Below are positions 1-6,946 of a stretch of DNA of 14,244 nucleotides, piece after piece. The DNA is from JBDTCS01 sp039923455. GTDB taxonomy: Bacteria; Bacteroidota; Ignavibacteria; Palsa-1295. The translations under genes were made by a program, and so were the position numbers. The number at the start of each line of letters is the position of its first letter. The stretch's first letter is position 1. Under the pieces are notes generated by a model. It was not told where the DNA came from, made no database searches, and saw only the letters and a list, made by a program, of their open reading frames with translations. The stretch covers positions 1 to 14,244 of the forward strand of contig JBDTCS010000228.1 in NCBI GenBank assembly GCA_039923455.1, read 5' to 3'.

Positions 1-1127
1 AAGCAGCGCAAGTAATCTTCCCACAAGTACACTCGGTTGCGCTTCCAACCGGTTTGCTCTTTTAGAATTCTTTCCTTCACGAATGTACGCAACATGGAGT
101 TTGCACTTGCAGGTGTGAGGTTGAGTACGCTCTCCACATCGGTTGCACGAATCGTCGGATGCGCATATAGATAGTTGAATAGCTTTGCCGCGTCTTTAGA
201 TCGGCGCCCAAATCTGCGAAGCATCTCTGAATCCATCTCAGCTTTGAGTGCCAGCACCTTACGGAATGTACCGATAGAGCGTTCTGCAGTCTCGATCACA
301 CCTACGAGGAAAAACTTCATCCACGCTTCCATGTCGTTGTGTCTTCTCGTTCGCTCAAGATTGTCATAGTAAAGCATGCGATTTCTTTCGAAGAACTCCG
401 ATAGATATAGCGTCGGCTTGCGAAGGACTCCGGTGGAAATTAGGTAGAGCGTAATCATCAAACGCCCGATGCGACCGTTGCCCTCGAGGAACGGATGGAT
501 CGTCTCGAATTGGTAATGCGCAATCGCAATTCGTACTAAGTGCGGCACATGAATTGTGGTGTTGTGCAAAAACTTTTCGAGATCACTCATAAGCGTCACG
601 AGTTCGAGATGGTCCGGTGGAATGAACTGCGCATCACGAAGCGTCGCACCGCCGATCCAATTTTGACTTCTACGAAATTCTCCAGGCCGTTTGTGCTGGT
701 GGTCTATCCCGTCAAATAGAATCGCATGTGCCTCACAAAGTAAACGACTGGAGAGCGGAATATCTTTCAGGCGATCGATCGATACATTCATCGCAAGAAT
801 ATAATCCTGCACCGCTTCCCAATCGTCGTGTCGTTCCGGTGCAATATCCTTCTCCTCGCGCAATGCCTCTTCGATGGTCGTCCTCGTCCCCTCGATCGCA
901 TTAGAACTTGTCGCCTCTTTGGCTATGAGCATTGTGACAAAGAGGTTAATGTTCGGAACGTACTCCGAGATCGCGTTCAATTCACCGATGCGCTGATTTG
1001 CTTCGGCAAGCATCGTCGCAACTTCCGGAGAGCTTACAATCCACTCGAGATCGATCGGTCTGGGCAGAAAGCTCACGTACCCCTCCTGTTGTCTAAAAGT
1101 GCCTGACCTGAAATGCCTGATGTCCAC
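1..1127 (-). CDS. Fic-domain protein (probable AMP-transferase), C-terminus cut by window edge
   Basis: Reading the minus strand from a GTG at 1127 gives 375 uninterrupted codons to the window edge. The Fic signature HPFLEGNGRIGR is at residues 211-222; H211 would be the catalytic base and the acidic/GNGR part the Mg-nucleotide site. Upstream is a Fic/DOC N-terminal region with the inhibitory motif S75-NAI-E79-G80, of the S/TxxxE(G/N) type, so the protein should be a self-inhibited class II Fic enzyme that AMPylates a hydroxyl on a target protein. The last ~75 residues look like a winged helix-turn-helix ending in RVYLWEDYL, where family members usually finish, so only a few residues are probably missing. 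The start is supported by AAGGAG seven bases upstream. A second GTG at residue 18 also has AGGAGG five bases upstream, but the residues before it resemble the family N-terminus. It is divergent from the acyl-CoA synthetase gene. Target unknown. Confidence 0.93.
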   Translation of the reverse strand, partial: MDIRHFRSGTFRQQEGYVSFLPRPIDLEWIVSSPEVATMLAEANQRIGELNAISEYVPNINLFVTMLIAKEATSSNAIEGTRTTIEEALREEKDIAPERHDDWEAVQDYILAMNVSIDRLKDIPLSSRLLCEAHAILFDGIDHQHKRPGEFRRSQNWIGGATLRDAQFIPPDHLELVTLMSDLEKFLHNTTIHVPHLVRIAIAHYQFETIHPFLEGNGRIGRLMITLYLISTGVLRKPTLYLSEFFERNRMLYYDNLERTRRHNDMEAWMKFFLVGVIETAERSIGTFRKVLALKAEMDSEMLRRFGRRSKDAAKLFNYLYAHPTIRATDVESVLNLTPASANSMLRTFVKERILKEQTGWKRNRVYLWEDYLRC

Positions 1128-1261
1128 CCTGGTGCTCCTTATTTTAGCTTTAACAGTTATCGTATGTCGCTTAAGTAAATGCTCTAATAACATAATTAAG
1201 TTTCATAGTCTAAATTAAAATTTACAGTATTATCTTTGAGTTTAATGTGCGACTTGCGTTT

Positions 1262-1295
1262 TTGGCTCAAAGGGAGCCAGATTTGGCTAATTTTG
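1262..1295 (+). promoter_or_regulatory. Bacteroidota-type promoter (TTG-N23-TAnnTTTG) for the acyl-CoA synthetase gene
   Basis: TTG at 1262-1264 is followed after 23 bases by TAATTTTG at 1288-1295, which matches the TAnnTTTG -7 element exactly. The -7 box ends 39 bases before the ATG at 1335. The same arrangement and spacing recur before the MBOAT gene. The identification is by motif only. Confidence 0.5.
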
Positions 1296-1334
1296 TAGAG
1301 CTTCGGCAAATAACTAAGGCACATCGACTATTCC

Positions 1335-3044
1335 ATGCTTTCCGAGAATATTTTAGAGAAGATTCAGCAAGCACGATCCACCGGCGACCCAATCGCGGAT
1401 GCTGGGCACGTGCCTTATCAAAATATCGGTGAGTTACTTTTTCGGCAAGGTCGATATTATGATACGAAGCCGTTTCTCATCTATTATGATCTGGAGGGAA
1501 ACCGACTCGAGTACGGCTACAAAGATTTTTTCATGCTCGCACAGCAGTGTGCAAATCTGATGTATGCCGAGGGCGTTCGTCGTGGTGATCGCGTTGCGAC
1601 GATTTCGCACAATCACGCCGATACCGTCATACAATATTTTGCGTGTTGGTTGCTTGGTGCATGTGTTGTGCCGGTGAGTGTTTCGGAGGATGATAATCGG
1701 ATTCTCTACATTCTCGAAAACAGCAAAGTCAAGCTTGCGTTTCTTCGGTGCGAGTATGAAGAGCGGATGTTGCCACTACTCACGTCAATTCCTTCGCTTT
1801 TGGTGACGCTCATCTGTGGACCATGCGAACGCAAGCCAGCGCTTCGATACTTCGACGAAGCGCTTGATGCTTCCGATCCTTTTTTTACATCGACCGAAGC
1901 TGTTAAAGCAAACGATGAGGCGTTGATCGTTTACACAAGCGGTACGACCGGGCATCCGAAGGGAGTTGTACTGACGCAATACAACCTGCTAGTCGATGCG
2001 AAGGGAATATCAGAGTGGCATGAGATGACGAACGCACAGCGGATGATGTGTGTGCTGCCGATCCATCATGTCAACGGCACAGTCGTTACGCTCATGACGC
2101 CGATGTATTTCGGTGGTAGCGTGGTGCTGAATCAGAAATTTCAGAGTGAGTATTTCTTTGAACGCATTCGGGCAGAGCGCGTGCATGTCGTGAGTGTCGT
2201 CCCGACGTTGCTCGCTTTTTTGATTGAGTATTATAAAATCCGTCCGGAGTTGCTCGCTGCTTTGAAGGCGGAGATGAGCACGCTGCGTCACATCATTTGT
2301 GGAGCGGGCCCGCTCACAGTTGAGCTTGCACAGCAGTTCGAGGAAATGTTCGGCATCACGATCTTGCATGGCTACGGACTCAGCGAGACAACCTGCTATT
2401 CGTGCTTTCTGCCGATCGATCTCTCTCAAGAGATGCATCGGCATTGGATGCGCGACTTCGGCTTTCCTTCGATCGGCCTCGCGCTTCCGCAAAATGAAAT
2501 GATTATCGCAAGTGAAACCGGCGTTGAACTCGCGCATGGTGAAAAAGGTGAAATCGCGATTCGTGGCTTCAACGTGATGCGATACTACTATGAGAACGAT
2601 GAGGCAAACGAGAAAACATTTGAGTACGGATGGTTTCGATCCGGTGACGAAGGGTTTTATGAGCTGGATGACGAGGGAAGAAAATTTTTCTTTATCACGG
2701 GTCGGCTCAAAGAGTTAATCATTCGTGGTGGAGTGAATATTTCACCGCTCGAGATCGATGAAGTGATCGCAAGGCATCCGAATGTGAAGGCTGGCATCGC
2801 CGTCGGATTTGAAAATGATTTTTACGGTGAAGAAGTTGGTGCGTATGTGCAGATCGTCGAAGGTGCGAGTTTGTCCGAACAGGAGTTGCTTGCTTTTTGT
2901 CGGGAGTTATTGCCTTTTTCAAAGGCTCCGAAAGTCGTAGTCTTCGGTAACGAAATTCCTGTTACAAGCACCGGCAAATATCAGCGCAATAAATGCAAGC
3001 CGCTATTTGCAGAGTGGCGTGCTGCACAATTTCGCAAAAGCTGA
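1335..3044 (+). CDS. Class I adenylate-forming enzyme, probable acyl-CoA synthetase
   Basis: This 569-residue protein has the core motifs of the AMP-binding superfamily in order. The phosphate-binding loop is YTSGTTGHPKG (residues 200-210). The A5 motif is GYGLSETT (346-353). The ribose-binding Asp is D438 in RSGDEG. The hinge region is GRLKELI (456-462), followed by RGGVNISPLEID. The A10 lysine is K548 in STGKYQR. All catalytic residues are present and the length is normal for fatty-acid or carnitine/crotonobetaine-type CoA ligases. Such enzymes activate a carboxylic acid with ATP to an acyl-adenylate and transfer it to CoA; the substrate cannot be read from the sequence. There is no signal peptide, so it should be cytoplasmic. 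No Shine-Dalgarno precedes the ATG, but a TAnnTTTG box lies about 40 nt upstream. It stands alone, divergent from the Fic gene and convergent with the 72-residue orphan. A role in loading a carrier protein rather than CoA is possible. Confidence 0.93.
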   Translation: MLSENILEKIQQARSTGDPIADAGHVPYQNIGELLFRQGRYYDTKPFLIYYDLEGNRLEYGYKDFFMLAQQCANLMYAEGVRRGDRVATISHNHADTVIQYFACWLLGACVVPVSVSEDDNRILYILENSKVKLAFLRCEYEERMLPLLTSIPSLLVTLICGPCERKPALRYFDEALDASDPFFTSTEAVKANDEALIVYTSGTTGHPKGVVLTQYNLLVDAKGISEWHEMTNAQRMMCVLPIHHVNGTVVTLMTPMYFGGSVVLNQKFQSEYFFERIRAERVHVVSVVPTLLAFLIEYYKIRPELLAALKAEMSTLRHIICGAGPLTVELAQQFEEMFGITILHGYGLSETTCYSCFLPIDLSQEMHRHWMRDFGFPSIGLALPQNEMIIASETGVELAHGEKGEIAIRGFNVMRYYYENDEANEKTFEYGWFRSGDEGFYELDDEGRKFFFITGRLKELIIRGGVNISPLEIDEVIARHPNVKAGIAVGFENDFYGEEVGAYVQIVEGASLSEQELLAFCRELLPFSKAPKVVVFGNEIPVTSTGKYQRNKCKPLFAEWRAAQFRKS

Positions 3045-3063
3045 TCGGGCGTAAAAGTCTACA

Positions 3064-3282
3064 TTAGAAATCTGAGAGCGCGCTATTAAAGATCGCGATA
3101 TCGCTTGTGCGGTCGGAGCCGGTCTGCGATAGCTGTATAATAGTCTCCTGATAATCGGAGTAGATAAGTTGCTTCCGGTCCTCAAGCAACATGGAGTCGA
3201 GCAATCGCTTGAGCTGTGCTTTGTCCTGCAAGCTCAGAGTTTTCATTTCAGTTGCAAGTGTATCGACGCTGTGGTTTGACAT
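3064..3282 (-). CDS. Small hypothetical protein (72 aa), orphan
   Basis: I do not recognise this protein. It has 72 residues, is polar with no signal peptide or membrane segment, and its first half (LSLQDKAQLKRLLDSMLLEDR) looks like amphipathic helices. Evidence that it is real: GGAGG lies six bases before the ATG at 3282, one of only two strong Shine-Dalgarno sequences in the window, and the space it fills would otherwise be an unusually long gap. It follows the methyltransferase gene on the same strand after about 100 nt that contain a 9-bp tandem repeat array, so it may be a separate transcription unit. It converges with the acyl-CoA synthetase gene 19 nt away. A small regulatory or antitoxin-like role is conceivable, but nothing in the sequence shows it. 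Confidence 0.6.
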   Translation of the reverse strand: MSNHSVDTLATEMKTLSLQDKAQLKRLLDSMLLEDRKQLIYSDYQETIIQLSQTGSDRTSDIAIFNSALSDF

Positions 3283-3340
3283 ACGTGGCCTCCGATGATT
3301 TATGACACACTTTCGAACATACTTCAGGCACTCAACAGTT

Positions 3341-3394
3341 CTTTGGGGAATCGGACATATAGGACTAATAGGTCTTATCAGACTTATTGGGCCT
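3341..3394 (-). repeat. Degenerate 9-bp tandem repeat array, copy 1
   Basis: On the minus strand the segment reads as consecutive 9-mers: AGGCCCAAT, AAGTCTGAT, AAGACCTAT, TAGTCCTAT, ATGTCCGAT, TCCCCAAAG. The first five units fit NNGNCCNAT loosely (consensus close to AAGTCCTAT). It is homologous, in inverted orientation, to the array at 9144-9188; the two share the exact 11-mer ATAAGTCTGAT. The stop codon of the methyltransferase gene (3384-3386) lies inside the array, and the array ends about 60 nt before the start of the 72-residue gene. Confidence 0.75.
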
Positions 3395-4121
3395 TCTGAA
3401 ATTTTACGAGAATATGTAAGCGCTCGTTAATCAAGAAGTTTGCGGCGCTATCGGTGAACTTCCAAAGCGAGAAGGGAAAGCGTTTCAAGATCGGGTGCAT
3501 TCGCAAATGTGCGAGAGCTTTGTTGCCAAATGTTTTGAAAGAAGCACGCCCGAGATCGGGAGCTGTGTAAAGCCCGAGCAGTATGCGTTCATCGAATGAA
3601 TGCAGATGCGCGTTGAGCGGCGTGTTGTGATTGCAGTGAATACAAAGTGTGTAGCGCAGTACTTCTTTATAGGGCGTCGTGATGAGCAGCGTACCTCCCG
3701 GACGTACGACACGCATCAACTCTTTTACGAATGCAGCCGGATCGGTGACATGCTCGATGATCTCCGTCGCGACGACTGCATCGAACGAATTATTCTTGAA
3801 TGGCAAATGAAATGCATCCGCAACGACCGCGACATGATCGGCCCACGGATATTTTTCTAAAGCCTTTGACGTATTGATGATCGTCGCATCCAGCGAGCAA
3901 ACAAACACCGGGCTTTTCTGAAAATGTTTTGCAAGCCACGCCGAACCACATCCTACATCAAGAATGGTTTTGCTTGGCGGAAGTTCGTGTAGTATGTATT
4001 CGCGAAGTCTTCGCTCATCGTGCTCGGTGCCTCCGGTGCGTTCTTCGAAATAATCGAAGACTTCCGCGTCGGTCTTGTAGTGCTCAAGATAATCGAATGC
4101 GATTGGCTTAATCTCTGGCAT
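3384..4121 (-). CDS. Class I SAM-dependent methyltransferase (Methyltransf_11 type)
   Basis: The 245-residue protein has a standard Rossmann-type SAM-binding domain. Motif I is ILDVGCGSAW (53-62). The acidic residue after strand 2 is D78 in CSLDAT, and VVADAFHLPF (99-108) carries the adenine-contacting Asp. Motif IV is NSFDAVVATEIIEHV (111-124), followed by MRVVRPGGTLLITTP. A C-terminal region with Cys/His residues (CIHCNHNTPLNAHLHS, about 163-178) may bind substrate or metal. The substrate is not evident; UbiE-like small-molecule, lipid or tRNA methylation are all open. The gene begins 3 nt after the Trm112-like gene, pointing to translational coupling and a shared complex. Its last two sense codons (Ala, Gln) and its stop fall in a 9-bp repeat array, so the C-terminus may have been altered by the repeat. 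Confidence 0.88.
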   Translation of the reverse strand: MPEIKPIAFDYLEHYKTDAEVFDYFEERTGGTEHDERRLREYILHELPPSKTILDVGCGSAWLAKHFQKSPVFVCSLDATIINTSKALEKYPWADHVAVVADAFHLPFKNNSFDAVVATEIIEHVTDPAAFVKELMRVVRPGGTLLITTPYKEVLRYTLCIHCNHNTPLNAHLHSFDERILLGLYTAPDLGRASFKTFGNKALAHLRMHPILKRFPFSLWKFTDSAANFLINERLHILVKFQKAQ

Positions 4122-4124
4122 TCG

Positions 4125-4322
4125 TTAGTGCGTGTGTGAAGTTGTTTCAATCGCGGTGCGAGGTTCAGGATCGAGCAAAATCGGAATCCCTTGCTCGATC
4201 GCGTAGGTAGCGTCGCAATTTGTACAACGCAGCGAACTTGATAGCTCCACCAAGCGCCCGTGGCACTTCGGGCAGCAGATCATGTCGTAGAGTCTGGGAT
4301 GTATCTGGGTAGTGTCGTTCAT
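4125..4322 (-). CDS. Trm112-like small zinc-ribbon protein
   Basis: This is a 65-residue protein with CPKC (C17, C20) and CTNC (C33, C36), and GIPILL shortly after, which is the layout of the Trm112/YcaR (UPF0434) family. The two CxxC pairs should bind one zinc ion. Family members in eukaryotes and archaea activate and stabilise SAM methyltransferases. The methyltransferase gene starts 3 nt downstream here, so a holoenzyme is a reasonable inference. The ATG at 4322 puts the first cysteine at the position usual for the family. A TTG at 4370, directly after the stop of the upstream gene, would add 16 residues with no resemblance to the family. Neither start has a clear Shine-Dalgarno. Confidence 0.82.
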   Translation of the reverse strand: MNDTTQIHPRLYDMICCPKCHGRLVELSSSLRCTNCDATYAIEQGIPILLDPEPRTAIETTSHTH

Positions 4323-4370
4323 TGCACTATTAATCCGAGGAGCGATAGTGTTCGGTTCCGCCGACGACAA

Positions 4371-4958
4371 TCATCGAGAAGGAAAAGCCCACGCGATACC
4401 GAGATCAATACTCGGCAACGGATAAAGCAATACGGATGTATTTGGCTCGGCTTTCATCAAGAGCGTTGCGCCGGCACGAAGAGTCGCATGCACACCCGAA
4501 AGCCCGAGCTGAAGCAGACCATAGTTTGCCGTTAATCCGTACCAATTAATACCGGCGCTACGAAAATAGGTAGCAAGCAAGCCCCAGGTCGGGTGCATAT
4601 ATTCTGCGGTAAGATTGGGATAGTCGCCGCGATGATAATTGATACCAAAATTAAATGTTACCGCTGCGATGATCGTCCCGACAGATCCTTCGAACGACCA
4701 GTGTCGCCAAGGCTGCACACGTCCACCGAGTTGAAATCCACTTGGAATTGAAATATTCGCATGAAGATCGGTACGCGTAAAAAAAGGTGCATCTTCGTTA
4801 ATCGCAGAGAGATCGACTCGTGAGACCGGCTCCGCCATGGATTGCGCTTGAACGGAGGTGATCGGACGCGTCAGAAGGAGTAGTAGCAACAGCGTCGCTG
4901 CCCTCAGTAGCGGGGGGCGCATCATCATACTATTCTGCTTGCTTCGAATGTTTACCAT
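4371..4958 (-). CDS. Exported protein, probable outer-membrane beta-barrel
   Basis: The 195-residue product has a signal peptide: a basic N-terminus, then a run of leucines (residues about 17-29) and a likely cleavage site after VQA at residue 38. The mature part is rich in alternating aromatic/hydrophobic stretches and turns (FEGSVGTIIAAVTFNFGINYHRG, WGLLATYFRSAGINWYGLTA), which suggests a small outer-membrane barrel. I do not recognise a family. The start is uncertain: ATGs at residues 11-13 would leave a shorter and equally good signal peptide. The gene is the first of the minus-strand cluster followed by the Trm112-like and methyltransferase genes. An envelope protein ahead of a methyltransferase pair may only be co-transcribed. 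Confidence 0.75.
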   Translation of the reverse strand: MVNIRSKQNSMMMRPPLLRAATLLLLLLLTRPITSVQAQSMAEPVSRVDLSAINEDAPFFTRTDLHANISIPSGFQLGGRVQPWRHWSFEGSVGTIIAAVTFNFGINYHRGDYPNLTAEYMHPTWGLLATYFRSAGINWYGLTANYGLLQLGLSGVHATLRAGATLLMKAEPNTSVLLYPLPSIDLGIAWAFPSR

Positions 4959-5070
4959 GTTAGGTTATTAGATGAAAAGAGCCGAAGCACTGATAATAGT
5001 TCAGTTGTCACGTGGCGTTATCCATTGCATCGCAAAAAAGAGTGCGCAGAGGGAATGGAAATGCGCTGAA

Positions 5071-5078
5071 TTATTTTG
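5071..5078 (+). promoter_or_regulatory. Possible -7 box for ogt (one mismatch)
   Basis: TTATTTTG differs at one position from TAnnTTTG and ends 41 bases before the ATG at 5120, the same distance seen for the exact matches elsewhere. No TTG is found 17-23 bases upstream, so the call is weak. Confidence 0.3.
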
Positions 5079-5119
5079 AGCTCTGATCGTTTTTCCAAGC
5101 AGCAATTCTTTCCAAGCAA

Positions 5120-5596
5120 ATGGACATCGCGTATCTATCGACGGAAATTGGTATGATCGAAATTCAGGGTGAAGACGCTGTGATTCGTTCTGTGCAGTTT
5201 CTCGATTCTGAAGTGCCTACAACAAGCATCCCTCCAACACTCACAGACAGTGTGCGACAATTAGATGAATATTTTTCGGGCAAACGCAAAACCTTCGAGC
5301 TCACCTTTGATCCCATCGGTACCGATTTTCAAAAGCGTGTTTGGAAGGAATTACTCAAGATCGACTACGGCACGACGATCAGCTATTTAGAACTTGCTAT
5401 TCGATTAGGTGACGAAAAGGCTGTGCGCGCTGTCGGTGGAGCGAATGGGAAGAATCCGATCGCGATCATGATTCCGTGTCATCGAGTGATTGGTGCAAGC
5501 GGCAAACTTGTTGGCTATGGCGGTGGAATGGAAAGGAAAGGGTGGCTGCTAAAGCACGAGCTTATTAATGCGAAGCCTGAAGGAATGCTATTCTAA
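5120..5596 (+). CDS. ogt: Methylated-DNA--protein-cysteine methyltransferase
   Basis: This 158-residue protein repairs O6-methylguanine by moving the alkyl group to its own cysteine. The active-site motif is IPCHRVIG, with acceptor C120. The DNA-binding segment before it, AVRAVGGANGKNPI (101-114), carries the arginine finger (R103) that flips the damaged base out. The N-terminal half (DSVRQLDEYFSGKRKTFEL) matches the regulatory-like domain of stand-alone Ogt/MGMT enzymes, and the length is typical. There is no AraC domain, so it is not an Ada fusion. No clear Shine-Dalgarno is seen. The gene is divergent from the exported-protein cluster and its stop overlaps the stop of the convergent thioredoxin gene by 4 nt. 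Confidence 0.95.
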   Translation: MDIAYLSTEIGMIEIQGEDAVIRSVQFLDSEVPTTSIPPTLTDSVRQLDEYFSGKRKTFELTFDPIGTDFQKRVWKELLKIDYGTTISYLELAIRLGDEKAVRAVGGANGKNPIAIMIPCHRVIGASGKLVGYGGGMERKGWLLKHELINAKPEGMLF

Positions 5597-5910
5597 ATTC
5601 TTGTACGCACTTCGCGCTCCAGTTGCTCGAATGGCAAGGCTCCGGATACACGCCACACTATTTCAGCGTTGCGAAATAGGATCATCGTCGGGATGGACTG
5701 AATGCCATAGTGCGAAGCGATCTGCGGCTTCTCATCGATGTTCACTTTGATGACGCGCAACTTGCCTTTGAATGTCTCGGCAAGTTTCTTCACCGCCGGC
5801 GCAACAGCATGACACGGCCCACACCACTCTGCCCAGAAATCTACAAACACGGGAAGTGTGCTCGTTCGAAGTAACTCATCGAAAGATGTTGGTAGTGTCT
5901 CGGTGCTCAT
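5593..5910 (-). CDS. trxA: Thioredoxin
   Basis: The 105-residue protein has the full thioredoxin fold signature: FWAEWCGPCH with redox cysteines C30 and C33, the VNIDEKPQIASHYGIQSIPT segment, and the cis-proline P74. It reduces disulfides in cytoplasmic proteins; no signal peptide is present. The length is that of a classical TrxA. It lies 17 nt downstream of the SGNH gene on the same strand and is probably co-transcribed with it. A GAAG-rich stretch precedes the ATG. Whether it serves the acyltransferase system or is just a housekeeping gene in the same transcript cannot be told. Other thioredoxins may exist in the genome, so the symbol is by family. Confidence 0.92.
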   Translation of the reverse strand: MSTETLPTSFDELLRTSTLPVFVDFWAEWCGPCHAVAPAVKKLAETFKGKLRVIKVNIDEKPQIASHYGIQSIPTMILFRNAEIVWRVSGALPFEQLEREVRTRI

Positions 5911-5927
5911 AACTTTCTTCCCACAAA

Positions 5928-6932
5928 TTAATATGTGCTAAGCGAGTGCAACGGTGCAGCGGATAACGGCTTCGCCAGCTTCAATTGCTCGGCGACGTAG
6001 TCACTTAATCGTTTTTGTCCTTTGCCACTAAGATGCACGTGATCCATAAAAAGTGAATCTTCTATGTCTCCTTGAGCAAGCGCTGAGTCTTCGGAAAAGA
6101 GGGCAAAGCTTCCAATCACACGCACTGGCCCGAGCGCTGCACTCAGATGATTAACAAAGTCAGAATCAATATCAATGCAATCCCGCGCATATTCCTCGCG
6201 CCAAATTCTTTTCTTAGGTGTCAAGAGTAGAATGAATTGCGCTCCCCTTTTTTCAACTTCTGTTTTTAATTCGCGCATGCGATCGAGATAGAGCGAAGAG
6301 ATCGGGAAAAGCGAAACAGGTCCGAAATATTCGCGCGTATGTTCGCGATAATTTTTCAAATGGATGTCCAGCACTTCACCACCGAAATCATGCGGGACTG
6401 CCAGATTCGGCGCTTGAATATGCAGTGCGTGTTGCGCACTCTTCTTCATCACATCGGTCGCCACAGCACCGGACATCACGTACCGAGGCCAGTTGTTTAC
6501 GAACGCGGGATACATGCGCTGCACGGGATTCCAATAGACAGTCGGAAAATCTTCGATCCAATAATACGCAGAATACGCAAGCCACGGATCGACGCTCACG
6601 ACTACGTACTTAACGCTATCCATTGCAGTCGCAAGCTCTCGCCATATATGCACCGACTGCAATGGACCCCGAGAACCACCACCGAGATTGATCACCTCAC
6701 CCGACTGCATATCACACGCAGACATGATCTCGCGTGGGCTCAGATTATTCAGCACAGTGCTGCTGCCCATCAACACTATTTTTGGTTTGCGCGGAAGTTT
6801 CGTAACCCACGCATACTTACCATCCGTAAAATAGGGCTTCTCTAATTTCTGTGCGATAAAAAACGATACCTCCATCGAGCATCCGACGAGCAGCGCAAAG
6901 AGAAACAGCTTGAACAAAAAGCGGCGGATCAT
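5928..6932 (-). CDS. SGNH-fold (DltD/AlgX-like) partner of an MBOAT acyltransferase
   Basis: The 334-residue protein starts with a membrane anchor (residues about 5-18) that could also be read as a lipoprotein signal, because LVGC18 fits a lipobox. A GDSL/SGNH-like fold follows. IVLMGSSTV (52-60) is block I with nucleophile S57. INLGGGSRG (81-89) is the oxyanion block. MDHVHLSGKGQKRL near the C-terminus supplies D297 and H300 as the catalytic pair. Proteins of this kind sit on the outer face of the inner membrane and take part in O-acylation together with a neighbouring MBOAT protein. The MBOAT gene ends just 14 nt upstream. No Shine-Dalgarno is seen before the ATG. The acceptor is unknown and could be an exopolysaccharide, a teichoic-like polymer or another surface glycan. 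Confidence 0.83.
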   Translation of the reverse strand: MIRRFLFKLFLFALLVGCSMEVSFFIAQKLEKPYFTDGKYAWVTKLPRKPKIVLMGSSTVLNNLSPREIMSACDMQSGEVINLGGGSRGPLQSVHIWRELATAMDSVKYVVVSVDPWLAYSAYYWIEDFPTVYWNPVQRMYPAFVNNWPRYVMSGAVATDVMKKSAQHALHIQAPNLAVPHDFGGEVLDIHLKNYREHTREYFGPVSLFPISSLYLDRMRELKTEVEKRGAQFILLLTPKKRIWREEYARDCIDIDSDFVNHLSAALGPVRVIGSFALFSEDSALAQGDIEDSLFMDHVHLSGKGQKRLSDYVAEQLKLAKPLSAAPLHSLSTY

Positions 6933-6946
6933 TCGCTACGGGGTGA

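Noticed and set aside
1170..1201. Inverted repeat CTTAA...TTAAG in the Fic/acyl-CoA synthetase divergent region
   Set aside because: Short arms in AT-rich DNA with a long spacer; expected by chance.
1231..1238. TATCTTTG, another TAnnTTTG match upstream of the acyl-CoA synthetase gene
   Set aside because: It is about 97 nt from the start with no TTG at 17-23 nt upstream; the box at 1288-1295 fits better. It could be a second weak promoter.
1247..1432. Small plus-strand open frame before and overlapping the acyl-CoA synthetase
   Set aside because: It covers the likely promoter and overlaps the real gene out of frame; no support for translation.
2010..2537. Minus-strand open frame of 175 codons opposite the acyl-CoA synthetase
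   Set aside because: It is antisense to conserved motifs of the synthetase and shows no domain of its own.
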